Assembly: GCF_000786695.1 (NCBI RefSeq)
Contig: NZ_CP009962.1
Coordinates: forward strand, 2,480,001-2,544,000
DNA: 64,000 nucleotides
Direction: 5' to 3'
DNA from: Collimonas arenae
Lineage (GTDB): Bacteria > Pseudomonadota > Gammaproteobacteria > Burkholderiales > Burkholderiaceae_D
In this document: in pieces, positions 54,037 through 64,000 of the stretch
How positions within the stretch are numbered: position 1 is the stretch's first letter
How the letters are laid out: each line of letters begins with the position of its first letter
The notes under the pieces: generated by a model
Database searches by the model: none
Told to the model about the DNA's origin: nothing
Seen by the model: the letters and a program-made list of their open reading frames with translations, nothing else
Program-made: the position numbers and the translations under genes

Positions 54037-56298
54037 CTAGGACTCGTGCGCCTCTCCGATCAGGTCTTCGACCGCTTGCAGCAGGGTCTCGTCATGGAAG
54101 CTGGCCTTGGCGAGATAGTAGTCGGCGCCGGCCTCCAGCCCGCGCTGGCGGTCTTCCTGCCGGTCTTTATAAGAAACGATCATCACAGGAATCGCTTTCA
54201 ACTGGAGGTTGTTTTTTATTAATGTTACCAATTCGATACCATCCATGCGCGGCATGTCGATATCGGTGATGACCAGGTCGAACGGCTCACTACGCAAGGC
54301 GTTCCAGCCATCCATGCCATCTACCGCGATCCTGACCGTATAACCGCGGCTGCTGAGCAGCTTGCGTTCCAGCTCGCGCACGGTGAGCGAATCGTCGACC
54401 ACCAGCACCCGCTTGCTGGCCTGTACTTGTTGCTGGCTGCTGCTGTCATGAATCTTGTCGAGCTGTCCATGGGCAATCAGCTTGTCGACCGAATGCAGCA
54501 TGTCCTCTACGTCCAGTATCAGCACCGGCGTACCGTCTTCCATCAGCGCCGCTGCCGCAACGTCCTTGATTTTCCCCAGCCGCGTATCCAGCGGCTGCAC
54601 CACCAGCATATGCTCGCCCAGCAGACGGTCTACCTGCAAGCCGAAAGTTTGCGCCATGTCGCCAATCACCACCAATGCGATGCCATCTTCGCTGGACGCA
54701 CTCTCGCCGCTCTGTAAAATCTGGCTAGCGGCGACCAAGCCGATCTGGCGGCCTTCAAAGGTGAAATGCTGGCGTCCTTCCAGCCATTCGATCTGTTCCT
54801 TCGCGACAATCATGGTACGGTTCACATAGGCCAGCGGGAAGGCGTAGGGTTCACCGCCGATGCTCACCAGCAAGCTGCGCACCAGCGACAGCGTCAACGG
54901 CAGTTGCAGCTGGAAGCGCATGCCGCGGCCGCTCTCGCTGAAAATCTGGATCGTGCCGCGCATCCGTTTGAGCATGTTGTGTACTACGTCCAGCCCGACG
55001 CCACGCCCTGAAATTTCGGTGACGGTATCGCGCATACTGAAGCCAGGCAGCAACAGGAAATGCAGCAGCTCTGTGTCGCTCAGGCGCGCAGCGGTGGCGT
55101 TGTCGACCAGGCCGCGGGCAACGATGCTGACGCGTAGTTGTTCGAGGTCGATACCGTTGCCGTCGTCGCTGACGGTAATTTGCAGCAGACCGGCATGATG
55201 CCGTGCGTTGAGCGTGATCACGCCTTCGTCAGCCTTGCCGGCGAGGCGGCGTTGCGGCGCTGGTTCGATGCCGTGATCGAGTGCGTTGCGCAGCAAATGC
55301 ACCAGCGGCGCATCAAGCTGTTCCAAGATGTCGCGGTCTACCTGGGTAGTTTCGCCGCTGATCTCAAGCCTTACCTGTTTGCCTAGGCTGCGCCCGAGAT
55401 CGCGCACCATGCGGTCGTAACCCACCACACGGTCGGCAAAGGGGCGCATACGGCAAGCCAGCGCCTGGTCGTACAGGCGTTGCGCACGGCTACTGTTGCG
55501 GCGCTCGAAGAGTTCCAGTTCGCTTAGCCGTTCTGCCAATACTTTCTGGCAGGCGTCAATCTGCTGGCGAGAGTCTTGCAATGCCTTCAATTGTGCAGAG
55601 GCAAGGCTATTGTCGCGTAGCGTGTCGTGCAATATGTCCACGGCCTGCGCTGCGCTTTGCTGCAAGCGTTTGAGGTGTAGCAAAGATTGGTTGAAGGCCG
55701 GTAGCCAACGTGATTCCACCAGCGATTCACCGGACAGGCTCACCAGCTGGTTCAGATGTGCGGCAGTGACGCGCAGCATGCGATCCGAGGTTTCGATTTT
55801 TTCCTGGGCTTGCATGTCGCCGGCGGCAGATGATTCCGGCTGTCCGGTTGCCACGGCCTGCATTGTTTCCGGCTCGCGAACATGGTCGTCATCCTGCAGT
55901 AAGCTGTCATGCAAACCTTGCAGAAAAACCTCGATTTCCTTGCGGCCGCTACCGGTTTGCCAGAGTTGTAAATCCTCGGCGCTCTTGGCAATCCGCTGTA
56001 ACAGATCGACACCTTGCAATAGCTGGTCGATGCGGCGCGGTCCGAGCCGAATCTTTCCTTGCTGCGCAGAGACGAAACAGTCTTCCATTACATGGGTGAC
56101 ATCGACTCCCGCTTGTATACCGACGATGCGAGCCGCACCCTTGATCGAATGGGCAGCCCGCATGCAGGCTTCCAGTTCCTCGGGCGCGGCGCTGCGTTCA
56201 ATCGCCAGCAGGCCGCTGCTCATGACTTGGACCTGGGTTTCGACTTCCAGCCGGAACAGGTCCAGCATCGAGGCGTCGCGCATGTCGTCTGCGTTCAT
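54037..56298 (-). CDS. wspE: Hybrid CheA-type histidine kinase WspE
   Basis: The 753-residue kinase has an N-terminal Hpt domain with His in MRAAHSIKGAARI (about residue 50). A long dimerisation coil, an ATPase region (HLLRNALDHGIEP, DDGNGID, GRGVGLDVV), a CheW-like domain (about 470-600) and a C-terminal receiver (VLVVDDSLTVRELERKLL, DLVITDIDMPRMDG) follow. It phosphorylates WspR and WspF. The start overlaps the wspD stop (ATGA), as expected for the operon. Confidence 0.95.
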   Translation of the reverse strand: MNADDMRDASMLDLFRLEVETQVQVMSSGLLAIERSAAPEELEACMRAAHSIKGAARIVGIQAGVDVTHVMEDCFVSAQQGKIRLGPRRIDQLLQGVDLLQRIAKSAEDLQLWQTGSGRKEIEVFLQGLHDSLLQDDDHVREPETMQAVATGQPESSAAGDMQAQEKIETSDRMLRVTAAHLNQLVSLSGESLVESRWLPAFNQSLLHLKRLQQSAAQAVDILHDTLRDNSLASAQLKALQDSRQQIDACQKVLAERLSELELFERRNSSRAQRLYDQALACRMRPFADRVVGYDRMVRDLGRSLGKQVRLEISGETTQVDRDILEQLDAPLVHLLRNALDHGIEPAPQRRLAGKADEGVITLNARHHAGLLQITVSDDGNGIDLEQLRVSIVARGLVDNATAARLSDTELLHFLLLPGFSMRDTVTEISGRGVGLDVVHNMLKRMRGTIQIFSESGRGMRFQLQLPLTLSLVRSLLVSIGGEPYAFPLAYVNRTMIVAKEQIEWLEGRQHFTFEGRQIGLVAASQILQSGESASSEDGIALVVIGDMAQTFGLQVDRLLGEHMLVVQPLDTRLGKIKDVAAAALMEDGTPVLILDVEDMLHSVDKLIAHGQLDKIHDSSSQQQVQASKRVLVVDDSLTVRELERKLLSSRGYTVRIAVDGMDGWNALRSEPFDLVITDIDMPRMDGIELVTLIKNNLQLKAIPVMIVSYKDRQEDRQRGLEAGADYYLAKASFHDETLLQAVEDLIGEAHES

Positions 56299-56996
56299 GC
56301 GAGGCTCCGATCCAGCGTGTGAAACAATAGCTCCGGATCCAGCAGGCCGACGCTATGGCCATTCCACTGGATGACGGCATAGGTGAAATGGCCGGTGGCG
56401 CGTGCCAGCGTGGTCGGTACCGGTTGTTGTGCGGAGGCCGCGATACGTAAAGTGCCATGCACTTCATCGGCGGTGAAAGCGGTAGTCTGGCCGTTACGCC
56501 GGATGATCAGCATGCGCCGCAGCAATTCCTGGCGCGCCATCGATTTGCTGTCGCCGGTGATGCCGAGCATGGCTGCCAGCGAGATGCAAGTCACCAGGGC
56601 ACCGCGAATATTCGTGATGCCCAGCACTACGGCGTTTTTACGGTGCGGGATGGCGTGTATGCTGCGCAATTCCGTGATTTCTTCCAGCAATGCAGTAGGC
56701 AGCGCCAGCCATTCCTCACCGATACGGAATAGCAGCACGGAACTGAGGCCGGCAGATTGCTCTTGCTGCGGTTGTTCCGGTTCGCTCCAGCCATCGGCGA
56801 TTTCCTCAACCTGCAGGCGATCCAGCAACTCTGCGGCGGCGCGTGCGTGCACAGGGCAATTGCGGCAATCGATATACTGCGCGAGTCGTTCGCAGGAACC
56901 GTCGCCGCGGACCCCAATGCGGTTCCAGCAATCGTCGATCATATGCGCACCGGCGCTCTCAGGAAGATCGGCAGAATGGTTGACAGCATTGCTCAT
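56295..56996 (-). CDS. wspD: CheW-type coupling protein WspD
   Basis: ATG 56996 gives a 233-residue protein. The N-terminus has the WspD-typical Cys-rich segment (DDCWNRIGVRGDGSCERLAQ and CRNCPVHARAAAELLDR), and the C-terminal half is a CheW domain (LFRIGEEWLALPTALLEEI, VVLGITNIRGALVTCISLA). It links WspA receptor arrays with WspE. The longer frame would need TTG 57005, so I prefer the ATG. Confidence 0.92.
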   Translation of the reverse strand: MSNAVNHSADLPESAGAHMIDDCWNRIGVRGDGSCERLAQYIDCRNCPVHARAAAELLDRLQVEEIADGWSEPEQPQQEQSAGLSSVLLFRIGEEWLALPTALLEEITELRSIHAIPHRKNAVVLGITNIRGALVTCISLAAMLGITGDSKSMARQELLRRMLIIRRNGQTTAFTADEVHGTLRIAASAQQPVPTTLARATGHFTYAVIQWNGHSVGLLDPELLFHTLDRSLA

Positions 56997-57089
56997 GATT
57001 GCCAATCCCAGGCGTGCATGCTGCGGCTACATCTGGGCGCGTCGGACCGGCAACGCAGTGGTGAGAAAAAATTCAGGGCTGGGTTCATG

Positions 57090-58355
57090 TCAGGGCTGGT
57101 TGTTTTCGGTCGAACGTCGCGCGCGCTGCTGCAGCAGCCGGGCGCCGGCGAGATCGCCCTGGGTTTGTAGCAGAGCGGCCAGGTGCGTCATGGCGTTGGC
57201 ATGCATCGGTTCCAGATACAAGGCTTTCCGATAGCAATCTGCTGCCGCCTGCTTGCGATCCGCCGCATCATGGATCACACCCATCAGATAGTAAGCCGCA
57301 GCCGAAGCGCCATGCTGTTTGATGTGCTGTTCGCACAAGACGGCGGCATGTTCCAGCTTCCCCTGGTCGGCCAGTAATTGTATTTTTGCCAGATTTCCTT
57401 GCGATACCGATTCTGTGGCGCCGCCGGCTGGTGTTGCTTTGGATTGCGCGGCTCGAGAAAGGCCCTGGTTCGGGACGGACCGCCGCCGTGGCGTTGGCGT
57501 TAACGTAAGCGGGGTATAGGCTGCAGCCGGTGATGCGGCCGCTTTAACGATGTCCTTTTTTGGCACGCCTTTACGGAAGGCGAAAGCCATCGGCGCTTTG
57601 ATCGGGGTCAGTTCATGCTGCATCATCAAGGCGCTTTCAGCCGGCCCTACAAACATCAGTCCCTCAGGCGCTAACCGCTGAGTCAATAGGGTAACCGCCG
57701 TATGCTGGGTAGGACGATCGAAGTAGATCAGTAAATTGCGGCAAAAAATAATGTCATACGGCGCCTGGCCCGTCAGCAGATCGTAGGCGAACAGATTGCT
57801 GTGCGTGAACCGCACCTGTTGCCGCACCGTTTCCGACAAGGCGTAACCTTGCTCATTGAGCGCAAAGTAGCGGTCCCTGAAACTGAGGAAATCGCCCCGG
57901 AACGAATTCTTGCCATACACCGCCTGCCGCGCCACGTTCAGCGATTGCGGGCTGATATCGATCGCGTCGATCTGGAAATGCTGTGGCGGCATGCCGGCGT
58001 CCAGCAAAGCCATGGCGATTGAATAGGGCTCTTCGCCGGTGGAGCAAGGCAGACTCAGTATGCGCAAGGGCTGGCTGCCGCTGATCAGCCGCGGCCAGCG
58101 CTGTTGCAATTGCACCATCTCCTGGAACGCTTCGCGGTTGCGGAAGAACCAGGTCTCCGGCACGATGACTGACTCAATCAATTGCAACTGCTCCGGCTCC
58201 GACATTTGCAGCAGCAGCCAGTAGGCGTCAAGATCATCGACGCCGCAATGGTTTTGGCGTTCCTGCAGGGCACGCTCCAGCATGGGGCGGCCGATGGATT
58301 GGATATCCAGCCCCATGGTGCGTTTCAGCATGATTTCAAATTTCGCCAGAGGCAT
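57090..58355 (-). CDS. wspC: CheR-type methyltransferase with TPR, WspC
   Basis: The 421-residue protein has a CheR fold: MPLAKFEIMLKRTMGLDI, then VPETWFFRNREAFQEM, LSLPCSTGEEPYSIAMALLD (SAM binding) and DIIFCRNLLIYFD. A Pro/Thr-rich linker leads to C-terminal TPR helices (AYYLMGVIHDAADRKQAA, then CYRKALYLEPMHANAMTHLA). It methylates WspA with S-adenosylmethionine. Its start overlaps the wspB stop. Confidence 0.94.
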   Translation of the reverse strand: MPLAKFEIMLKRTMGLDIQSIGRPMLERALQERQNHCGVDDLDAYWLLLQMSEPEQLQLIESVIVPETWFFRNREAFQEMVQLQQRWPRLISGSQPLRILSLPCSTGEEPYSIAMALLDAGMPPQHFQIDAIDISPQSLNVARQAVYGKNSFRGDFLSFRDRYFALNEQGYALSETVRQQVRFTHSNLFAYDLLTGQAPYDIIFCRNLLIYFDRPTQHTAVTLLTQRLAPEGLMFVGPAESALMMQHELTPIKAPMAFAFRKGVPKKDIVKAAASPAAAYTPLTLTPTPRRRSVPNQGLSRAAQSKATPAGGATESVSQGNLAKIQLLADQGKLEHAAVLCEQHIKQHGASAAAYYLMGVIHDAADRKQAAADCYRKALYLEPMHANAMTHLAALLQTQGDLAGARLLQQRARRSTENNQP

Positions 58356-58813
58356 TATTGCTCCGGAGCCGGAAATAGCTGCGCTCGCACTTCAGGCGGC
58401 AGCAAGTCTTGCACTTTGACCGATTGAATCAGGCCGCGGACATCATCTGTCACCGGCCCTAAATAAGGCGCTGCACTATGATCCAGGCCGCTGTCACGGA
58501 ATTCTGACGGAGCGCGGCGCATGATTTCGCTGGCTTTTTCCAGCACCAGTCCGAGCAAGCGGCTATCCGCGCCGGGCGCAGGGTAGTGCACCAGAACCAG
58601 GCGCGTGCTCAGGCGCTGCTGCGAAGGCCTGCCGACAGCGAGCTGGCTGAGGTCGATGACAGGTACCGACTGCCCGTGATAACTGAACACGCCGGCCACC
58701 CACGGTGCGGTCGCCGGGATTTGTTTTAGTTTGACCAGCGACAACACTACCGCGACCTGGCTGGTATCCAGCGCGTAGTGATCCCGACCGATCTGGAACA
58801 GTAAAAAAAGCAT
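58355..58813 (-). CDS. wspB: CheW-type coupling protein WspB
   Basis: The 152-residue protein is a single CheW domain: MLFLLFQIGRDHYALDTSQV, APWVAGVFSYHGQSVPVIDL and LGLVLEKASEIMRRAP. It couples WspA to the kinase WspE. Its start is 53 bases after the wspA stop. Confidence 0.93.
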   Translation of the reverse strand: MLFLLFQIGRDHYALDTSQVAVVLSLVKLKQIPATAPWVAGVFSYHGQSVPVIDLSQLAVGRPSQQRLSTRLVLVHYPAPGADSRLLGLVLEKASEIMRRAPSEFRDSGLDHSAAPYLGPVTDDVRGLIQSVKVQDLLPPEVRAQLFPAPEQ

Positions 58814-58866
58814 GTGGCGTCTATATCTTGTCTTTGTCCGTGCGTGAGAAAAATGGCAGATCTGCG

Positions 58867-60498
58867 TTAGCTTGTCTTCAACTTGAAGCGCGATACGCCA
58901 TTGCGCAAGCCGTTTGCCGTCAGCGTCAGTTCGTCAATCGCCTGGCTCGACTGGCGCAGCGATTCAACGCTTTGCTGGGCGGCTTCACTCAATTGCCCCA
59001 GTGCCTGGCTAATTTGCTCGGCACCCACGGCTTGCGCCTGCACGCCTTCATGCACCGACTGGAAGCGTGGCGTCAGCGCCTGCACCTGGAGTATGATTTG
59101 CGAGAGCTGGGCGCCGACGTTTTGCACATCGGCGATGCCGCGCCTGACTTCTTCCGAGAATTTATCCATGCCCATCACGCCGGCCGACACTGCTGACTGG
59201 ATTTCCTTGACCATTTGTTCGATATCGTAGGTAGCCACGGCGGTTTGATCGGCAAGGCGGCGGATTTCAATCGCTACCACCGAAAATCCCCGGCCATATT
59301 CGCCGGCTTTTTCAGCCTCAATGGCGGCGTTCAGCGACAACAGGTTGGTTTGTCCCGCCACCTTGGTGATAGTAGTAACCACCTGGTTGATATTGCTGGC
59401 TTTTTCGTTGAGGATCGCCAGCTTGGCGTTGACCGAACCGGCGGCATCCATCACATGATGCATGGTGTCTTCCATCTGTGTCAGACCAGCCTGGCCAGCG
59501 CCGCCCAGCCGCGCGGCTTCTTCGGCACCGGAAGATACCTCATTCATGGTGCTGACCAGTTCCCGCGAGGTCGAATAAATTTCGCGAGAAGTGGCGCCGA
59601 TCTCGGTGGTCGTGGCGGCGGTTTCGTTGGCGGTGGCCTGCTGCTGTTTGGCGGTGGCGGCAATTTCGACGACCGAGGTAGTCACCTGGATGGCAGATTT
59701 TTGCGCTTGTCCGACCAGGCCCGTCAACTCGTCCGACATGCGGTTGAGGCCGACTTCCAATGCCTGGAATTCGTCATGGCGATTGAGGTTAAGGCGCTGC
59801 GATAAATCGCCGGAACGGATCACTTCCAGCGCTGCAACCAGTGCTTCCATCGGCCGTGTGATGGCGCGCAGCAAGAAGAAGCCGCAAATCAGCGAGACTA
59901 TCAAGGCAATCGCCAGCGCCGTCAGCAATGTGCTCTTGGCGACGATCACCGCGGCTACGATCTTGTCGACCGAATGCACTTCAGACTGTTGGTTGAAGTC
60001 GCGCAATTGGGTAGCGGCAGCGCGTCCCTGCTGCCACGCCGGTTGCAGTTGCTCAATCAGCAGGCTGCGAGCCTGGGGGTTCTTTTGCGCCTCGTCCAGT
60101 TTCAAGACTTCAGACGTGAGGCGCTCATACTGGATACGCGCTGCTTTGAATCCATTGAAATTGCTGCGGTCCTGGTCTTGAAAAATGGTCTTGTCGTAGT
60201 CCGCCATCAACTGGTCCATTTTTTCCCTGTCGGACAGCAGCGTCGCCAGATCTTGCTTGTGTTGTTCCGGCTGGATATCGACGGTGACTAGTTGCAGTAC
60301 CAGCAAATAGCTTTGGAACCAGGTCGAGCGGATAGCGGTGCTCAGTTCCAGTCCCGGCATGGAATCAGCCTGGAAACTGTTGGTCTCGTGTTCGATGGCT
60401 TGCAGCTTGAGATAGCTGATACCTGCCATGAATCCCATCAGTAGCAGAATCACGCCAAAACTGACCAGCATCCGTTGACGAATAGTCCATTGCTTCAC
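58867..60498 (-). CDS. wspA: Methyl-accepting chemotaxis protein WspA
   Basis: I chose GTG 60498 because AGGAG lies eight bases upstream on the - strand and the product then begins MKQWTIRQRMLVSFGVILLL, as WspA proteins do; the longer frame from 60576 lacks a ribosome site. The 543-residue receptor has two membrane helices (about 12-32 and 185-208), a four-helix-bundle sensor between, a HAMP domain and a cytoplasmic signalling hairpin (VTTITKVAGQTNLLSLNAAI, GRGFSVVAIEIRRLADQTAV). It starts the Wsp cascade and responds to surface contact. Confidence 0.94.
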   Translation of the reverse strand: MKQWTIRQRMLVSFGVILLLMGFMAGISYLKLQAIEHETNSFQADSMPGLELSTAIRSTWFQSYLLVLQLVTVDIQPEQHKQDLATLLSDREKMDQLMADYDKTIFQDQDRSNFNGFKAARIQYERLTSEVLKLDEAQKNPQARSLLIEQLQPAWQQGRAAATQLRDFNQQSEVHSVDKIVAAVIVAKSTLLTALAIALIVSLICGFFLLRAITRPMEALVAALEVIRSGDLSQRLNLNRHDEFQALEVGLNRMSDELTGLVGQAQKSAIQVTTSVVEIAATAKQQQATANETAATTTEIGATSREIYSTSRELVSTMNEVSSGAEEAARLGGAGQAGLTQMEDTMHHVMDAAGSVNAKLAILNEKASNINQVVTTITKVAGQTNLLSLNAAIEAEKAGEYGRGFSVVAIEIRRLADQTAVATYDIEQMVKEIQSAVSAGVMGMDKFSEEVRRGIADVQNVGAQLSQIILQVQALTPRFQSVHEGVQAQAVGAEQISQALGQLSEAAQQSVESLRQSSQAIDELTLTANGLRNGVSRFKLKTS

Positions 60499-60975
60499 GT
60501 GTTTCTCTCCTGTTGATGAATGATGCCTGCTGCACGCCAGATGTGTGCATGCGTTTGAAAGTTGCTTATGTGGCAATTGCGCCGAAATGATGTCTTTCTA
60601 ACCGGATACAATAAACCAGCCAGATCGAAAATGGTGGAAATTTCGGCTTTGGCAAGCGTGGGCTGGGCGCGATTATTGCAGATTTTCAATATCAAATTTG
60701 TAGAGCATTGTTAAATATCGATGGTAACAATCGAGATCACATTTATACCAATGTGTTTAACGATGGCGAGCGTGGTATTGAACGCTTAAGCACTGGTTGC
60801 AAAAAATCTATATATCTGATCGCGTATTTCCTGTTCAAACCTTCAGTTTTCCCGATGTACTGCCGTTATCCCAAAGGGCAACGTGGCAAATAATGCGTAA
60901 CCGCCATGTGTCCGTGCCGGCGCGTCGACGTCGCACGTTACCGATAACAGCGATGGCAAAACGGAGACTTCCCCC
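60499..60975 (+). other. Divergent regulatory gap between wspA and the chemoreceptor gene
   Basis: This 477-base stretch is AT-rich at 60660-60860 and must contain the promoters of wspA and of the + strand chemoreceptor gene. Short frames at 60708-60893 and 60797-60979 look like chance. I found no convincing sigma70 or FliA-type site: the FliA-like ACCGATAA near 60938 lacks a TAAA partner at the right distance. Confidence 0.4.
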
Positions 60976-62625
60976 ATGAATAAACTATCTTTTACGCAAA
61001 AACTCTGGCTGCCGCTGCTGGTCAGCTTGCTGGCGTTATTTGCCGTCTCCTTGTTTAACGCCTATCAGGCGCGACAGATTCGCCTGGATGAGCGCAAAAG
61101 CGATTTGATTAATGTGTCCAGTACGGCATTGAGCGTCATCAAGGAGTATGGGGCACTGGCCGCCAGCGGCGCACTGGCCAAGAGCGAGGCGCAACAGCAG
61201 GCGCTGGCGCGGATCAAGGCCATGCGTTACGGCAAGGATGGTTATTTTTCAATATCGACGTCGAATGAAATGATGGTCATGCATCCGATCAAGCCTGAGC
61301 TGGACGGCAAGAGCATGAGTGATTTCAAGGACCCTGAAGGCAACCCGGTATTTGTCTTGATTTCCAAGGCAGGCAGGCAGCCAGGCGGCGGTTTCATCAA
61401 TTATGTCTGGCCGCGCATCGGCGCCGCTGAAGCGGTGCCCAAGATGTCGTTCGCCATCGGCTACCAGCCGTGGGACTGGATATCCACCACCGGCATCTAT
61501 GTCGACGACCTGAACCAGGCTTTCATGCAGTCGCTGTATCAGGCTGGCGGCATATTGCTGGCGGTTGGACTGATGCTGGGCGCGCTGGTCGCCTATTCCA
61601 ATCGCAGCATGCTGCAGGCGATCGGCGGCGATCCTGGAATTGCGGCCGAGATCGCTAACCGGATTGCCGGCGGCGACCTCAGCCTGGATATAGCAACGCG
61701 CCCGGGCGACAAGAGCAGCCTGGTCTACGCCATGAAATGCATGCGCGCTTCGTTGCTGCAGACCATTTCGAATATCAAGAGTTCGGCCGATACGATTGCT
61801 ACTGCCTCGGCGCAGATTGCCAGCGGTAATCTGGATTTGTCCAGCCGTACCGAACAACAAGCCGGATCGCTGGAGGAAACCGCTTCGGCGATGGAGGAGC
61901 TCACCTCAACTGTCCGGCAAAATGCAGAGAATGCGCAGCAAGCCAATCAACTGGCCACCACAGCCTCGCAAGTAGCGACCCAAAGCAGTGTCGTGGTGGC
62001 GCAGGTGGTCGATACCATGGGCAGCATTCGCAATTCTTCACGCAAAATCGTGGACATCATCGGGGTAATTGACGGCATCGCTTTCCAGACCAATATCCTG
62101 GCCTTGAATGCGGCGGTGGAGGCCGCGCGCGCGGGCGAGCAGGGACGCGGTTTTGCCGTAGTCGCTTCCGAAGTGCGCAACCTGGCGCAGCGTTCCGCAG
62201 CGGCTGCCAAGGAAATCAAGGTATTGATCGACGACTCCGTCAATCAGGTCGGCAGCGGCAGCAAGCTGGTCGAACAGGCTGGGACGACCATGGAAGAAGT
62301 CGTCAATAGCGTCAAGCGCGTCACCGATATCGTCGGAGAAATCGCCACCGCCAGCCGAGAGCAGAGCATCGGGATTGAACAAGTCAATCATTCAATTACG
62401 CAAATGGACGAGGTGACCCAGCAAAACGCTGCGCTCGTAGAGCAAGCTGCTGCGGCCGCGGCTTCGCTGCAGGAGCAGGCAGCCAGCCTGGCGCAAACGG
62501 TAAGCGTGTTCAAGACCGATGGCGATCATGCCTCGCATGCGGTTGCGGACAGGTACGCCGCCGATATCGCGCCAGGACGTCGGCAACATGCCGCCTGGGA
62601 TGCAACGCAACGGGCGGCGGCCTAG
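60976..62625 (+). CDS. Methyl-accepting chemotaxis protein with periplasmic sCache_2 domain
   Basis: The 549-residue receptor has a first membrane helix (about 11-28), a single-Cache sensor (about 35-185, with [12 protein letters not shown] and [16 protein letters not shown]), a second helix (about 190-212), a HAMP-like region and the MCP signalling domain. The hairpin tip reads [20 protein letters not shown], followed by [20 protein letters not shown]. Cache domains of this type bind small carboxylates or amino acids; the ligand is unknown. A C-terminal CheR-binding pentapeptide is absent. It is the first of two tandem chemoreceptor genes. Confidence 0.93.
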   Translation: MNKLSFTQKLWLPLLVSLLALFAVSLFNAYQARQIRLDERKSDLINVSSTALSVIKEYGALAASGALAKSEAQQQALARIKAMRYGKDGYFSISTSNEMMVMHPIKPELDGKSMSDFKDPEGNPVFVLISKAGRQPGGGFINYVWPRIGAAEAVPKMSFAIGYQPWDWISTTGIYVDDLNQAFMQSLYQAGGILLAVGLMLGALVAYSNRSMLQAIGGDPGIAAEIANRIAGGDLSLDIATRPGDKSSLVYAMKCMRASLLQTISNIKSSADTIATASAQIASGNLDLSSRTEQQAGSLEETASAMEELTSTVRQNAENAQQANQLATTASQVATQSSVVVAQVVDTMGSIRNSSRKIVDIIGVIDGIAFQTNILALNAAVEAARAGEQGRGFAVVASEVRNLAQRSAAAAKEIKVLIDDSVNQVGSGSKLVEQAGTTMEEVVNSVKRVTDIVGEIATASREQSIGIEQVNHSITQMDEVTQQNAALVEQAAAAAASLQEQAASLAQTVSVFKTDGDHASHAVADRYAADIAPGRRQHAAWDATQRAAA

Positions 62626-62655
62626 ATTTATCCTCATAGCGAAAGTGTGCAAGAG

Positions 62656-64000
62656 ATGAAAACCCTGAGTCTGAAAGCAAAACTGTGGCTGGTGCTGGCG
62701 GTCATGTGGATCGGCTTGCTGTTGCTGGCCGGCTGGTCGGCCTTGAATACACGTAACACCATGATGAGCGAACGTGAAGCCGGATTGAAGAATGTGGTGG
62801 AGACCGCGGCAGGTGTCGTCAAAGGTTATGCTGACGATGCCGCCGCCGGCAAGATAAGCCTGGCCGATGCGCAAAGCCAGGCGCTGCGGCGCATCAGCAC
62901 GATGCGTTATGCACAGGATAACTACGTGTTCGTATTCGATTCACGGCCGGTGGTGCTGATGCATCCGACCAGCAAGGATATCGTCGACAAGAACGTCGGC
63001 GAGCGCAAGGATACGGAAGGCAAGCTGTATTACGTTGAAATGGTCAAGGTCGGCAAGGAGCAAAAGCAGGGTATCGTCCATTACATGGGACGTTTGCCGG
63101 GTACGGTCGATACCCGAGCCGAAAAGATCAGCCAGGTCAACTATTTTGCTCCCTGGGACTGGTTCCTGGTGTCAGGTGTTTTTGTGAATGACGTACAGCT
63201 TGCGTTCTATGACAATCTGCTGAAGCAGTTGCTGATCATGTTTGTGATCGGCGCTACCGTCTCGGCTACCATGCTTTTGATCATTCGCAGCGTCACGCGT
63301 AGCCTGGGTGGCGAGCCGGGCTACGCCGCCGCGATAGCGACCAGGATTGCCGCCGGCGAGCTGGACATATCAGTGCAGGTGGATAGCCGGGACAACGCTA
63401 GTTTGCTCTATGCGATGCGGCAGATGCAGCAGCAACTGGTTGCAGCGATCAGAGAAATCCGCGACGGTACGCATCAGATTGGCGCATCGATCCAGGAAAT
63501 TTCTGCGGGCAACGGCAATTTGTCGGCGCGCACCGAGCAGCAAGCAGCTTCTCTGCAACAGACCGCCGCGAGCATGGAGCAACTCACGGCGACCGTTCGC
63601 CAAAACGCCGACAACGCCAGGCAGGCAGGGCAATTGGCGCAAAGCGCTTCAGGCATCGCTGCCAAAGGCGGCGAGGTGGTGGGGCAGGTAGTGCACACCA
63701 TGCAAGGCATCACCGACAGCTCCAAGCGCATCGCCGACATCATCGGCGTGATCGACGGTATCGCATTCCAGACCAATATCCTTGCGCTGAATGCCGCAGT
63801 CGAGGCTGCCAGGGCGGGTGAGCAGGGGCGTGGCTTTGCGGTGGTGGCGTCCGAAGTGCGCAACCTGGCGCAACGCAGCGCCCAGGCAGCCAAGGAAATC
63901 AAGGAGCTGATTGGCGATTCGGTCAGCAAGGTCGATGGCGGTTCGGAACTGGTCAGCCGGGCTGGCCGCACCATGGATGAAATCGTACAGGCAGTGAAGC
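62656..64000 (+). CDS. Second methyl-accepting chemotaxis protein, sCache_2 type, 3' partial
   Basis: The frame starts at ATG 62656, with GTGTGCAAGAG upstream, and stays open to the window end (448 codons). It resembles the preceding receptor: helix (about 9-26), Cache sensor with [20 protein letters not shown] and [16 protein letters not shown], a second helix (about 190-212) and the MCP hairpin ([40 protein letters not shown]). The sensor differs enough to suggest a different ligand. Tandem duplication followed by sensor divergence is likely. The methylation and C-terminal regions lie outside the window. Confidence 0.92.
   Translation, partial: MKTLSLKAKLWLVLAVMWIGLLLLAGWSALNTRNTMMSEREAGLKNVVETAAGVVKGYADDAAAGKISLADAQSQALRRISTMRYAQDNYVFVFDSRPVVLMHPTSKDIVDKNVGERKDTEGKLYYVEMVKVGKEQKQGIVHYMGRLPGTVDTRAEKISQVNYFAPWDWFLVSGVFVNDVQLAFYDNLLKQLLIMFVIGATVSATMLLIIRSVTRSLGGEPGYAAAIATRIAAGELDISVQVDSRDNASLLYAMRQMQQQLVAAIREIRDGTHQIGASIQEISAGNGNLSARTEQQAASLQQTAASMEQLTATVRQNADNARQAGQLAQSASGIAAKGGEVVGQVVHTMQGITDSSKRIADIIGVIDGIAFQTNILALNAAVEAARAGEQGRGFAVVASEVRNLAQRSAQAAKEIKELIGDSVSKVDGGSELVSRAGRTMDEIVQAVK

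Noticed and set aside
60708..60979. Two small + strand frames before the first chemoreceptor gene
   Set aside because: Overlapping alternative frames in an AT-rich gap; neither has a ribosome site or coding pattern.

Overview
The window looks like a chromosomal segment of a betaproteobacterium of the Oxalobacteraceae, most like Collimonas or a close relative. This is inferred from the moderately GC-rich coding style, the hutF/hutG type histidine pathway, the complete Wsp chemosensory operon, the periplasmic AroQ-type chorismate mutase and the Gcr-type 'recombinase' membrane protein. No rRNA, tRNA, CRISPR array or intact insertion sequence was seen.

Region 1 (1-22241, all + strand) is the accessory part. 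A 5'-truncated glycine-rich protein is coupled to a Sec-exported Rhs/YD-repeat polymorphic toxin with a Hint domain and a GHH-type nuclease tip, followed by an overlapping likely immunity gene. Next come a 1357-residue exported multi-domain (Ig/FnIII-like) protein and an unusual type II secretion/type IV pilus-like gene set: major pseudopilin, platform protein, ATPase, PilM/GspL-like, PilO/GspM-like and PilP/GspC-like proteins, a lipoprotein secretin with TPRs and a C-terminal cohesin-like domain, three more pseudopilins, a rhodanese-like protein lacking the catalytic Cys, and a transglutaminase-like protein. Most junctions are start/stop overlaps, so this probably acts as one export or surface-assembly machine. 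It is the best candidate here for an undescribed system.

Region 2 (22369-29009): a DUF2239 protein, a Liv-type ABC transporter (two permeases, two ATPases, no binding protein nearby), then on the - strand an MFS exporter coupled to a ferredoxin-NADP reductase.

Region 3 (29064-39005): the hut regulon. The repressor gene hutC is divergent from hutU, an MHS-family transporter, hutH, hutD, hutI, hutF and hutG. Histidine is degraded through formimidoylglutamate and formylglutamate to glutamate and formate. The hutC-hutU gap holds a good sigma70 promoter with an operator-like site in its spacer and four iterated TACGTCA-like repeats upstream. A terminator candidate follows hutG.

Region 4 (39452-51628): a large ESPR-type autotransporter, two different short elements with 19-bp terminal inverted repeats, a PLD-family lipoprotein, the Gcr-like membrane protein, a lipoprotein chorismate mutase, a patatin-like protein with substituted catalytic residues, a DUF4124-like protein, a CHRD lipoprotein, a double zinc-ribbon protein and a CDF metal exporter.

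Region 5 (51790-60498, - strand): wspA-B-C-D-E-F-R, the surface-sensing chemotaxis-like pathway ending in the diguanylate cyclase WspR. Two Cache-type chemoreceptor genes follow on the + strand, the second cut by the window end.
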